Shown here: one piece after another, positions 11,343 to 21,739 of the stretch | Layout: each line of letters opens with the position of its first letter | How positions within the stretch are numbered: position 1 is the stretch's first letter | NCBI RefSeq assembly: GCF_932294415.1 | Contig: NC_065536.1 | Span: forward strand, 44,786,354-44,850,353 | Direction of reading: 5' to 3' | DNA length: 64,000 bases | From: Quercus robur | Taxonomy: Eukaryota > Streptophyta > Magnoliopsida > Fagales > Fagaceae | Notes under the pieces: generated by a model | Told to the model about the DNA's origin: nothing | Databases searched by the model: none | The model's input: the letters and a program-made list of their open reading frames with translations, nothing else | Made by a program: the position numbers and the translations under genes

Positions 11343-12135
11343 AAATGACCTATAGCAAAATTTCATAAACACCACTATAGCTAATTTTTAAAAAAATTAA
11401 AAAAAAAGGCAATTGAAAAATAAAAAATAAAAATGACCTATAGTAGCTTTTCATAAACACCACTATAGGTCATGGTCTTACAAGGGCCTATAGTAGTGTT
11501 CATAATGCCACTATAGGTCCTTATAAAATAAATAAATAAAATTTTAAAAATGATCTATAGTGGTGTTTCATAAAAAAATAAATAAATAAAAAGAAACTTT
11601 AAAAAGGACCTATGGCAGCATTTTATAAATGCCATTCTAGGTCTTGGTCTTAAAAGGGCCTATAGTAGCGTTCATGAATGTCACTATAAGTTCTTATAAA
11701 ATAAAATAAAATAATAAATTTTTAAAAGGAGCTATAGTGGCATTTATGAACGTTATTATAGTGACGTTTTATGAAACGCCACTCTAGGTCCTCTTTAAAA
11801 AGGACCTATAGCAATATTTCATAAACACCACTATATGTAACTTAAAATAAAATAAAAAAAGTCAATTGAAAAAACAAAACAAATTTTTTTTTTTTTTAAA
11901 AAATGACTTATAGTAGCGTTTCATAAACGCCACTATAGGTCCTAGTCTTACAAGGGCCTATAGTGGCAGTCATAAACGCCATTATAGGTCCTTTAAAAAA
12001 AAATGGCAACCTTAAAAAAAATAAAAATTTTAAAAGGACTTATAGCAGCATTTCATAAACACAATTATAGGTCCTAGGTCTTACAAGAGCCTATAGTGAC
12101 GTTTTACAAACGCAACTATAGGTCAACCTAAAAAA
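11138..12135. repeat. Array of inverted CCTATAGTGGCGTTT motifs
   Basis: About 1 kb is built from a 15-17 bp motif, CCTATAGTGGCGTTT, and its reverse complement AAACGCCACTATAGG. The copies are spaced 15-60 bp apart and often arranged as hairpins around TCATAAA. Linkers are A-rich, and one (TA)n run lies at ~11313-11342. The same motif occurs in the foldback MITE at 30-432. This is the look of the subterminal repeats of CACTA or foldback DNA transposons. CACTAAATG at 11140 could be a CACTA-type end, but no partner end was found. No coding sequence. Confidence 0.6.
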
Positions 12136-12164
12136 AAAAATAAAAACCACCGAATTATAATAAT

Positions 12165-14030
12165 AACCACCTACCCCATTATTACTTATCCTGATATTTC
12201 TAAAATCACCAAATATGCTAAAAAAAACCACTAAAATGACCAAAATACCCTTGATATCTCTAAAATCACCAAACATGCTTAAAAAACACTAAAATGACCA
12301 AAATACCCCCAAAATCTCTAAATGAGCAAAATACTCCCACCCAAAAAAAAAAACCTCTAAAATGATCTAAATATCTCTGAAACATAAAAAAAATTACCAA
12401 AATACCCCTAAAACCCTAAAAATGACCGAAAGACCCATAAACCTAAGAAAAATACTGAAATACCCCTGAAATTGAAAGATGTCCGAAATACCCCCAAAAT
12501 CTAAAAGATGACCAAAATATCTCTAAAATATAAAAAATTACCAAAATACCCCTGAAACTTAAAACTACCAAAATACTCCCCGAAACCTAAGACAATTACC
12601 AAAATACCCCCAAAATCTATAAAATGGCCAAAATACCCCGAAACCTATAAAATGTCAAAAATGCCTCTAAATCCTATAAGATGGTTGAAATACACCCTAA
12701 ACCTATAAAATGACCAAAATACTCATAAACCTTTAAAATGTCCAAAATGCACCCAAAACCTCTAAAATGACCAAAAATAACCCGAAACCTCAAAAATGAC
12801 CAAAAGAGCCCAAAACATATAAAACGACCAAAATAGTCATGAACCTCCCAAACAACCAAAATACCCCCTCAAAATATTTAAAATGACCAAAATACCCTTG
12901 AAACCTTTAAAATGACCAAAATACTCCTAAACCTGGAAGATGACCAAAATACACCTAAAACATCTAAAATTACCAAAATAGAGGTTTGGTGTATTTTGGA
13001 TGTTTCAAGGGTATTTTCAACAAACTAAAGGTTCAAAGAGTATTTCGGTCATTTTATAGGTTTCTAGGGAATCTCAGTAATTTTTTAGATTTCATGGTTA
13101 TTTTGGTCATTTTTTAGACTCTAAGGGTATTTCAGTCATTTTTTTAGGCTACGAGGGCATTTCTATCATTTTCCTAGGTTTTAGGGGTATTTCGATAATT
13201 TTTAGATTTTGGGGCTATTTCGGTAAATTTCTAGATTTTAGAAGTATTTTGGTAATTTTTAGGTTTCGGGGGTATTTCAATCATTTGTTATGTTTCAGAG
13301 GTAATTCGGTCATTTTTTAGGTTTAGGGGGTATTTTGGTCACTTTTAGGTTTCGGGGGGGTATTTTGGTCATTTTCTAGGTTTCGAAGGTATTTTGGTCA
13401 TTTTTTAGATTTCATGGGTATTTTAATCATTTTTTAAGTTTCGGAGGTATTTCAATTATTTTTTAGGTTTAAGGGGGGCCTTTTAGTAATTTTATTGGTT
13501 TTGGGGGGCATTTCAGTCATTTTTCAAGTTTACAAGGTATTTTGATAATTTTTAGGTTTTAAGGGTATTTTGGTCATTTTATAGGTTTCGGGGGTATTTC
13601 GGTCGTTTATTAGGTTTAGGTGGTATTTTGCTAATTTTTTAGGTTTTAGGCGTATTTTGGTCATTTTATAGGTTTAGGAGGTATTTTGGTAATTTTTAGG
13701 TTTTTGGGATACTTTGGTCATTTTATAGGTTTCAGGGGTATTTCGGTCATTTTTCAAGTTTATGGGGGTATTTTGGAAATTATTAGGTTTCGGGGGGCAT
13801 TTTGGTCATTTTATAGGTTTTGGGAGGTATTTCAGTCATCTTTTAGGTTTAGAGAATATTTTGGTAATTTTTAGATTTCAAGAGTATTTTGGTCATTTTT
13901 AAATTTTCGAGATTGTTTTGGTAATTTTCTAGTTTCGGGGCTATTTTGGTCATTTTTTAGGTTTCATGGATATTTTCGTTATTTTTTAGATTTCGAGGGT
14001 ATTTCGGTCATTTTCTAGAAATTTAGAGTT
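12165..14030. repeat. Head-to-head minisatellite, ~1.9 kb inverted repeat
   Basis: The left arm (~12220-12978) is a degenerate ~30-bp tandem repeat of AAAATGACCAAAATACCCC..AAACCT. The right arm (~12980-14025) is the same unit in reverse complement, GGTATTTTGGTCATTTTTAGGTTTCGGG. I estimate roughly 25 units on the left and 34 on the right, with the switch at ~12980. Copies differ at several positions, so the array is old. The Phe-rich open frames in it are repeat artefacts. Confidence 0.8.
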
Positions 14031-14089
14031 TCTATTGTTTATTTAAATTTTAGATGAGTTTAGTGGGTATTAGTGGGTTTATCCATTAA

Positions 14090-14223
14090 GACCCATTTAA
14101 TTAAATAACCTAATGTGTCTTTATCCATTTAACTCAAATATTCAAATGGGTTGGGTTGAGACTTATCCAAATTAGGTGGGTAATGGGTGGGTTCATGGAT
14201 ATGGATAGAAATTGTCACTCCTA
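14090..14223 (-). mobile_element. hAT-like terminus beside the minisatellite
   Basis: Read on the minus strand from 14223, the sequence begins TAGGAGTGACAATTTC followed by ACCC-rich text (CCATGAACCCACCCATTACC). This is the usual form of plant hAT-type ends (TAGGGGTGRCAAT). The element would extend left into the inverted minisatellite, but I could not place its other end with confidence. Confidence 0.45.
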
Positions 14224-14275
14224 ATTACAAGTACTGTAACGCCTTGAAGAAGTAGAATTGAGTTATACAAGAGCT

Positions 14276-15387
14276 CAAGGCCAGCCCTAGGCCTGGGCCA
14301 CTTAAGCAATCGCCTAGGGCCCCTACTAGAGAAAGTCCCCCAAAATTGTGGCAGAATTTGATATTTTTTTTGAGATATAGGGAAAAAAAAATTAGTTTTA
14401 CATTTTTTGCTACATTTAAGAAGTCTTAAAAAATTGAGTAATGTTAGAGATAGTACAACTTTAAATACATGGGTTTTACAAATATATGTGTCACTTGATG
14501 GGACTGACGAACTCAACCTCCCTGAACGATCCCATCGAGACCGACGAAGCCGTCCTCTGAGACGAACTAATCACACATCCATATCACTGATGGAAGTAAC
14601 GAAGCCATTCAATGCAACCAATAATGTCCTGAGCGGTTACAAGACCAGTTGTACAGACCGTTGGATGCCTCATTAAAGCACACATTACAGAGCATGAGGT
14701 GTTACCAAGAAAGACATTAAAGCCACATTAACAACCACAACAGCTAAGGGCTGTGGAGACATATATAAAGCCCTCATAGCACCAATACAAGATACATAGA
14801 CACACCTAGAAGCACTGCTAGTTATTTTGATACTTTGTTATTTCCTAAAAGCTTTCTTATACTGAATTTGGCATCGGAGACGTTGTGGTAGGCACTGCAC
14901 CAATGACCACCTTAAGGGAGTTGTCTTACTGTTTTTACATTGACACAGACGAGGACTCGGCTCCATCTGGGCGCACTTACAACGACTGATGAATCTGCAC
15001 TTCATCATCACTAATCACAAGAAATAATTCAAATAGGAAAATGTTGGAAATACTATAAATTTAAATACATGGGTGTTATAAGTTGATATGACAATTAATA
15101 TGATTTGTGGACATCAACAACTTATTAAATGCATTTTTGAATTACTTTTTGTGATTGATGATACATCTTTATAAGCCTCATATTGTAAAATTTATAATAT
15201 CCCTATGTAATCTATTCAAATACTTGTTTATTATCTTCTTGAAGTGTCACTAATAACATTCATTGTTACATCTTTTGCAAGTTTTTTTGTAATAAAATTT
15301 GTTATAGCTTTAGCATTTTTGCAACAAAAAATAAATAAATAATTAAATATATTGGCTTAGGCCTCCAATTTTGTTAAGCCGCCCTTG
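14276..15387. mobile_element. hAT-like non-autonomous element (hosts a solo LTR)
   Basis: The left end is CAAGGCCAGCCC and the reverse complement of the right end is CAAGGGCGGCTT. Flanks CAAGAGCT (14268-14275) and TAGGAGCT (15388-15395) match at 6 of 8 positions, a weathered 8-bp hAT duplication. The ends are Gly/Pro-coding-like GC-rich text (CCTAGGCCTGGGCC, GGAGGCCTAAGCC), the middle is AT-rich and no transposase is present. A solo LTR sits inside. Confidence 0.55.
14496..15007 (+). mobile_element. Solo LTR with 5-bp target duplication
   Basis: A 512-bp segment begins TGATGGGAC, ends CTTCATCA, and is flanked by TCACT on both sides (14491-14495 and 15008-15012). A TATA box (ATATATAAAG) lies at ~14761. 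Its TGATG..CATCA ends resemble the LTR at 10452. No internal retroelement sequence is present, so it is the product of LTR-LTR recombination. Orientation is taken from the TATA box. Confidence 0.85.
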
Positions 15388-15395
15388 TAGGAGCT

Positions 15396-16631
15396 TAGCA
15401 ACATTAAAGATTTTGGACTTTGAGTAGGAATAGAAGATGATGGGGAGGATTTGCTTTGAGAAGCAATAATAAAAGGACAAAACTTAGGTATAGTACTTTA
15501 GATGTTGTTTCTTAGGTTCCCCCTCTTAAGATTCAGCTATATGGCTACTTAACTAAAAAATACACTTCCATCCCATGAAAAAAAATTTACATGGCAAAAT
15601 CTTAAAAAAGGAACCTAAAAAACAGCACCTAACTACTATACCTAAGTCTTGTTCATAATAAAATCTATGTACAGCTTAATTTCAAGTCTATTATATCCTT
15701 TTGATTGGCAACAAGCAAATCGAAGACATAGAGCTAAATGACAAACAAAATGGAATGTGAATGACATCAGAAGTTTTATAATGCTAAAGGCTAATTGGCA
15801 ATTAGCAAACTTTTAGCTTCTAAGAGTTTTTTTAGGGGAAAATTATGTTATACATACACTAATACACACACTCTTGCACAAACAAAATGAATTGAAATCA
15901 TGACTTAAAAGTCATGATCCTAAGTTAGAAAGTTAAATATCATGACCTTTTTTTTAGTTCATTTTTTATGTGTGCAAGAATGAGTGTATTAGTAAGTGTG
16001 TAATAGACACTACTCTCTTTTTAATGGCTTTTGGGTTTGCAATAGTCTGAGTTCTAGGTTTTTTTTTTTTTTTTTTTTGCATTGCTCTGTTAGTCTATTA
16101 CCTTTTGGTGTTTGAAAAAAATGGACTTTGCTATGGTCACAAATTGTTGAGATGGCATGTTGTGATTAGTGGAAAATCATTTTTACATGGTTTCACTATC
16201 AACATCATTTTCATTTTCAACCACACACAGTCTATCATTTCAACAAATTATAGGAAATATGGTAAACTACTATTTTTCTACCTAAATTTTATTGAAAATT
16301 TGTTTTTTGTCCCTAAATTTTAAAAAGTTCTTTTTTTCATTCCCAGACTTTGTAAAGATTTTTTCAATAGCAAAAATAGGGATGAAAAAAAAAATTTCAA
16401 TAGTTTAGGGAGGAAAAAACAACTTTTGGTAAAAATTAAGGAAACAAATAAAACATTTTTAATAATTTAAAGACGAAAGATGAACTTTTCAATAGTTTAA
16501 AGACGAAAAATAAACTTTTTTAAAGTTTAGGGATAAAAACAAAATTTTGGCAAAATTTAAAGACCAAAATAGTATTTTACCATTCTACCAACAATAATGT
16601 TTATAAACTTATGAATTATGATACCCAAAAC

Positions 16632-16673
<42 letters not shown>

Positions 16674-17042
16674 TTATCAGCAACCAAAAAAATAATATTT
16701 GAGATGAAGAATGAGGAAAATGTTTAAATAAACAATCCTAGCCTATTAAAAAAAAAAAAAAAAAATCCTATTCTTGCCTAAAATCAGACTTAGTTTCTTC
16801 CTATAGTGCCAACACCCAAATCCTCTCTTTTTCTATCCAAAAAAAAAAAAAAAAAACAAACAAACGCTCTCAAAAAATATAAACGTAAAACATATTGAAT
16901 ATCTTTTTTTTGTTTTTAATGATGAATAAGGATATACCTTCATTAAAAAAGAATAAACATACTAAATCAATTTCTACTAGTCTCAAATAACAAAAGAAGA
17001 CCTAGTTGTGACTTTTCAAATTATTCAAGGGCTTGACAATTA
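15396..17042. other. AT-rich intergenic DNA with a (TAA)n microsatellite
   Basis: No gene seen. A (TAA)n/(ATA)n microsatellite lies at ~16632-16672 and T or A runs at ~16060 and 16750-16766. From 16260 to 16570 a phrase like TTTAGGGAnnAAAA recurs in both orientations, suggesting a degraded repeat. Confidence 0.5.
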
Positions 17043-17241
17043 GGTCCGTTTGGATTGAGCTTATTGTTGCTGAAACTGAAAACTGAAAACACTATAGCAA
17101 AATAATTTTTAAATGTGTGAATAGTATCGTGGGACCTATTTTTAATATTTTTTAACCTGTAAATAGTGTCAAACAGTGTGTGAACAGTGTTCAACAGTAT
17201 ATGAACAGTGTTTTTGTCCCACAAAATCAGAAACGGTGCAC

Positions 17242-17273
<32 letters not shown>

Positions 17274-17316
17274 ACACAAAACGCAGACTTGAGTTTCAGC
17301 AGTATCCAAACGCCCT
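17043..17316. mobile_element. MITE, copy 1 of a family present twice here
   Basis: The left end GGTCCGTTTGGATTGAGC pairs loosely with the right end (reverse complement GGGCGTTTGGATACTGC). The left ~100 bp are almost identical to 47272-47370, including TTATTGTTGCTGAAACTGAA and TGTGAATAGTATCGTGGGA. A poly-A stretch lies inside at ~17241-17268. It is noncoding. Confidence 0.7.
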
Positions 17317-18334
17317 CTAACTTTCTAACTTTTAATAATTAAGCATATTGAAATTTATGTATTTTTCAGCAACTAAAATTAAAGTATATCAATGGAATCA
17401 GTAGCACTTATTAACAAAATAAAAATAAAAAATTAAATCCTTGACTATTCCTCATCAATGATTTAAGTTGTTATAATCAAGAAGCATTTGTGCCGATTCA
17501 ATTCCTATCATCTACAATAATTAGAATAAAATAAAAAGTTTTTCTTCGACCGCCCGGAAAATGAGCTCTTCCTTATATCATTAACTCATGTAAAGTGGAG
17601 AACCAATCCTTTCCCAATAAAGAAATTCATTCCAAAAATGTAGATGAAGGTTCATTTTTCTAATCTTGAAAGGTACCTGGGGTTTGTAATCAAACCTCAT
17701 TGCAATTATTGCCAATATTATATAGCATTGAGGGGGAAATGTAAATCAATAATGTCTTATTATATAGCACCTGGTTTTGGAAAACAGTGTTGAAATGTGC
17801 ATAGTTTTTCCAACTTGGAGAAAGTATACAATGTTTCTGTAATATCAATTTAGCATCTATTTTGGTATTTCTTACTCAATAAATAAGTGATATGTATTTC
17901 AAAACACCACATCAAAGTCACAACAATATAAATGAAGGATATACACATATTATATTATATGGCGAAGGGAAAGATAAAAATAAATTATCCTAGACAATGT
18001 TATTTAGTCTCCTTTAAAGTCTAAACAGCCACATAGAACTAAAATTATTATACTTATCTAACAATCTTAAACTAGTATTTTATTGACCTCAATTTTAAGA
18101 CACTGTGAAATGGTCAAAAATGGCCAAATTGTGGGTGGCAACCATTAAGAGGCCCTGTATATTTACACGGTATGCGCCTTACATGCTTATGGGCTTGTTT
18201 CAAAATAAGTGAATACCTTGTATGGGCCTAAATTTTTGCTTCTTCAATGTAAGCGACCTACCGTTTCCAACGAAAATAAGTCTAGAAATAGACCCAAAGC
18301 CCAATTTTACAAAGAATAAAACCCACTAGCTAAT
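17317..18334. other. Intergenic DNA, no gene seen
   Basis: AT-rich sequence without supported coding frames, RNA genes or identifiable repeats. Confidence 0.5.
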
Positions 18335-18448
18335 ATTCAAGATACTGTAAATCAATTGGTTGGCATCCGTAATTCCAACGAACACATTCTCAGGTTTTAA
18401 ACCCCCTCCTCCCCCTTCCCACCAACTATCAAGTTATCAAAAAAAAAA
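18335..18448 (+). mobile_element. Probable second SINE
   Basis: A short segment has a box A-like AATTGGTTGGCATC, a box B-like CAGGTTTTAAACCC 40 bases later, a pyrimidine-rich stretch and an A tail. Flanks CCACTAGCTAAT (18323-18334) and CCACTAAGTAAT (just after the A tail) match at 10 of 12 positions, as expected for an old target duplication. It is a different family from the SINE at 4616. Confidence 0.5.
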
Positions 18449-18510
18449 GTCCACTAAGTAATCTCTCTTACCCATTCTCATTTACATAATTTTCCTTTCC
18501 ATTGTTGTTG

Positions 18511-18797
18511 ATGATGCATGAAAATTGTTAGTGAGTGTAGCTCCTGATCACACTGATGGATACTTATAGAGTAAGAAAATAAGAACCAAACAGAAGGCAT
18601 TGATGGGGTCCCAACTAAAGATCCTTTGAAGGTTAAGTCAGTGAATGAGAAATTTCTAAGAACTCTATAATGAGAGAGCTAGGGATTTTCTGCATGCTGT
18701 GACTTATATAGTAGTGGGTAGGAGGCCTAGACCTTGAGAATACAGGGATTTTCCTTACAAGGAGAATGTGGATTTAATGCCGTCAAGATGGTTGAAC
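18511..18797 (-). repeat. Partial 3' LTR of the second Gypsy element
   Basis: Starting TGATGCATGAAAATTGTTAG, this runs parallel to 30033-30325 with roughly 85-90% identity by eye (shared GATCACACTGATGGATA, AAGTCAGTGAATGAGAAAT and GGATTTTCC). Similarity stops at ~18797, where other sequence takes over, so the inner part of this LTR is lost. Confidence 0.8.
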
Positions 18798-18799
18798 CC

Positions 18800-19380
18800 A
18801 TAGATTGGACAATTTTTTTTAATTACTATTATTAATAAATTGTGTAGAAAAAAAATAAATATAAATATATTAGAAAAAACCCAAAGATTGGTATCAATAT
18901 AATTCCTTAAAGGCAAACAACACTAATGACTAAACAACAATAGCAAAAACAATAGGGAGAGGGCCAAACAAAGACAAACCTGCAAAGTAAGATAGAGAGA
19001 AAGGGACACAACAAGTCGGCAAGAGAAAATATTGTAGAGTAAGAAATAGACCTGTAAGTTGAGATAAAGCAAAAACATTTAAAAATCAGCCAAAAAAAAA
19101 CTACGAAATCAACAAAACAAAAGCTAAACATTGATCCACCACGGCAAGAAAGATAAGCAGATAGAGTGAGAGGGAGGAGAGAGGGAGAAGCCAAAAAAAG
19201 AGAAATAGAGCAAGAGAAAGAAACCCAAGTACTTGTACCTAACACCGGAAAAGAGAACCACCAGAGTAAGAAAGAGACTTATGGTTGAGACAACGCAAAA
19301 TCATTTAAAAATCAATAAAAAGAAAACTAAGAAATCAACAAAGCAAAAAATAAATATTGATCCACCATGGTAAAAGAGAT

Positions 19381-19433
<53 letters not shown>

Positions 19434-19924
19434 CGAGAGAAAGAGAAATAAAGCGAGAGAGAGAGAGAGAGAGAGAGAGAAAACATTAAGAAACTTTACC
19501 TAGCACTGGAAAAGAGAGCTACCACAGGAAAGATAGAACCACCACTAAGGTGGTGATAATAGCTAATGGATGGCAGTGGCTCAGCAGAGGGAGAGAGGGT
19601 TAGGGTTCAAAATGGAGTGAAGTGGGAGAGGGAGGTGGGAGGCGGCACATTAAGAGAAAATATTCTAGGATTTGTGTGAACTAATTAGCTTTTATATAGA
19701 ATAGGAAGAGATGGTTATTTTAAAATTTTATTAATTATATAATATATTTTAAATATATGGGTAAGTCGAGTCAAGTTTGGAATTTTATGACCTGAACCCA
19801 ACCTAACCAGCTATCAAAAAAAATTTGTAATCCAACTCAACCCAACCCACCAAGCCCTAAAAACTGACCCAACTCGGCAGGTTAGGTCGATTTTAGCTAG
19901 TTGGCGAGTTGGCTACACACCCCT
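18800..19924 (-). mobile_element. hAT-like fragment with duplicated GA-rich interior
   Basis: The right edge, read on the minus strand from 19924, is TAGGGGTGTGTAGCCAACTCG, the same TAGGGGTGTG terminus as the element at 25568. A ~245-bp unit (AGACCTGTAAGTTGAGAT..ATTGATCCACCACGGCAAGA then GA-rich) is present twice, at ~19020-19260 and ~19265-19510. (AG)n runs lie at ~19386-19431 and 19456-19480. No left terminus was found, so the extent on that side is a guess. Confidence 0.45.
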
Positions 19925-19965
19925 AGCCATTCCACTCTAGCCAGTCTATTTTCCTTAGTATTATT

Positions 19966-20672
19966 ATGTTTATCAGAGATGGACACTGGCAGGCAACAAC
20001 CCCTAAGAGGAAGGGCACGAGGAAGGATGACTGTCTCACCAAGAAGGCAATGGGCCAACCTGCTAGGGAAAACCGAGAGGATAGACTGCAGAAGTCTCCT
20101 CTACCTCCCCGTCATAGGGTCAACAAGGGCGTCATGTCGGCCCATGGTCCCATCATCTCTGACCCCGTCCAAAGACTTGTAAGCCACAAGGATTATGCCA
20201 TCGAGATGGTCAACTTGATCAACAAGGACACAGACCTGGATAAGTGTGGTCAGTATGCCACAAAGGATTTGGGGGTTTTCGGCCTCTTCGATCTGGCAAG
20301 GGTGAGCATCTGTCGGGTTTACTTATTTTTTGTATATTTCATTTCTCCCAATTATAACTGTTATCTTTTTTCAGGCAATGGTTAGGATGAAAGCCCTTCA
20401 GGATAAGTGTGAAGCTAAGGAGGGGATGATCCATTGGTAACGTAAACATCAGGAATACAAGGTGAAGGAGTGAGATCAATAAAGGAGGCTGCTCGTATTC
20501 TCAACGTTGAACCGACAGCAAAATTTGCCTTGCTGGAGCAAGGGACCTATCGTCGTGAGGAGCTTGCTAAGGCGAACACCAACCTGATAACGGATCTGGC
20601 TGCCCTCCGTGAGCAGATGGAGCGAGACAAGGCGACACTATGGCGGCATTTTGGACCTCTCGTCTACCCCTG
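19966..20672 (+). pseudogene. Antisense spliced ORF of the second Gypsy element (partial)
   Basis: On the strand opposite its pol, an exon reads through SAHGPIISDPVQRL and DLGVFGLFDLAR to a donor at 20302 (GTGAGC). A 73-nt intron ends TTTTTTCAG at 20374 and the next exon opens Ala-Met-Val-Arg. The intron sits at the same codon boundary, in phase 0 before Ala-Met, as intron 3 of the antisense gene at 7906-10083. Exon 2 is a charged, coiled-coil-like region (LREQMERDKATL) with a stop at ~20438 and a frame change near 20465. The N-terminal Transposase_28-like part is missing upstream. Function is unknown and the copy is broken. Confidence 0.6.
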
Positions 20673-21036
20673 AGGGTCTGTCTGCTACTAAAGACTAGCC
20701 TCTTTCGGACCTTCCTCCATCCTAGTTCTTTCTTTTTTAATTGTTGCTTTTTTGTAAAACCAATTTTGAGACAATGGTGGGCCTCTTTTTTAGGCTTTTA
20801 TGTATAAACGTTTATCCCTGTTGGGTTTATATTTATCACTTCTTTTATCCATTACTTGTACTTGTTGCTTGTTGCTTTCACTATGTCTATTGTAATTGTG
20901 GATATGCCCCCCCACCCCTATCTGTTGTAAAGACTTTGCTATACCTTTGCGTTTTCTTCTTCATCGATATTATATATTTATTACATCCGTCGGCCTTGTA
21001 GCAACATCGTGCATTCCTTAGGACAAAATAATTTAG

Positions 21037-21430
21037 GCCTGTGGGCAAGACTTAGTAATTTTGTGTCCAGGTACCTATCGGTATCCTCGATTATCCATCC
21101 ATCCTGTAAGTAGGACTTAGTGATTTTTTTGTGACCAGGTACCTGTTGGTATCCTAGGTCATCCATCCACCTCGTAGGTAGGACTTTATAATTTTATGAT
21201 TGGATACCCGTCAATATCCTTAGTCATCCATCCATCCCATAGGTAGGATTTAGTAATTTTGTAACTTGGTGCCCGTCAGCATCCTTGGTCATCCATCCAC
21301 CCCGAAGGTAGGACTCTATGATTTTTTTTTTTTATTTTTTTTTTATGACTAGGTACTCGTCAGTATCCTAGGTCATCCATCCGTCATCCATCCATCCCGT
21401 AGGTAGGACTTTATAATTTTGTGGACAATC
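21037..21430. repeat. ~68-bp tandem array in the Gypsy 3' noncoding region
   Basis: Five and a half copies of a 65-75 bp unit, with core GTAGGTAGGACTTTATAATTTT and a variable GGTACC(T/C)GTCxGTATCCTxGGTCATCCATCCATCCC, lie between integrase and the antisense ORF. One copy is enlarged by a T-rich run (~21322-21341) and a doubled CATCCATCCGT. Copies diverge by perhaps 15-25% by eye. Confidence 0.8.
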
Positions 21431-21739
21431 TCATAAAGGGTAGATCTCTTAAAAAATAGGAATGATGTAGAAGAACGTAGATAATGTGTCTAAGAATCCT
21501 TAAGAGTCTTATTTCAATAATCAAAAAACTTAATATCCTACTTTAACAACCAAAAACTTAATGTCCTACCTTAACAACATAAGGGAAAGAAAAGCAATAA
21601 CATAGTTTGCAATTGTCTACTACTGGTAATATCTCTGTAGGTGCTCGGTGTTCCATAGGTGGTGAAGCCTTTGTCCGTCGAGGGTTTCCAGGTGGTAGGT
21701 CCCTTTTGTATGGCAGTCAATGACCCTGTAAGGTCCTTC

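Noticed and set aside
11138..12135. Full CACTA transposon
   Set aside because: Only one possible CACTA end is seen, no second end, no 3-bp duplication and no transposase; reported only as a motif array.
12091..13874. Phe/Gly-rich open frames in the minisatellite
   Set aside because: Frames follow the 30-bp unit on either strand and end at random; no start context, no domain.
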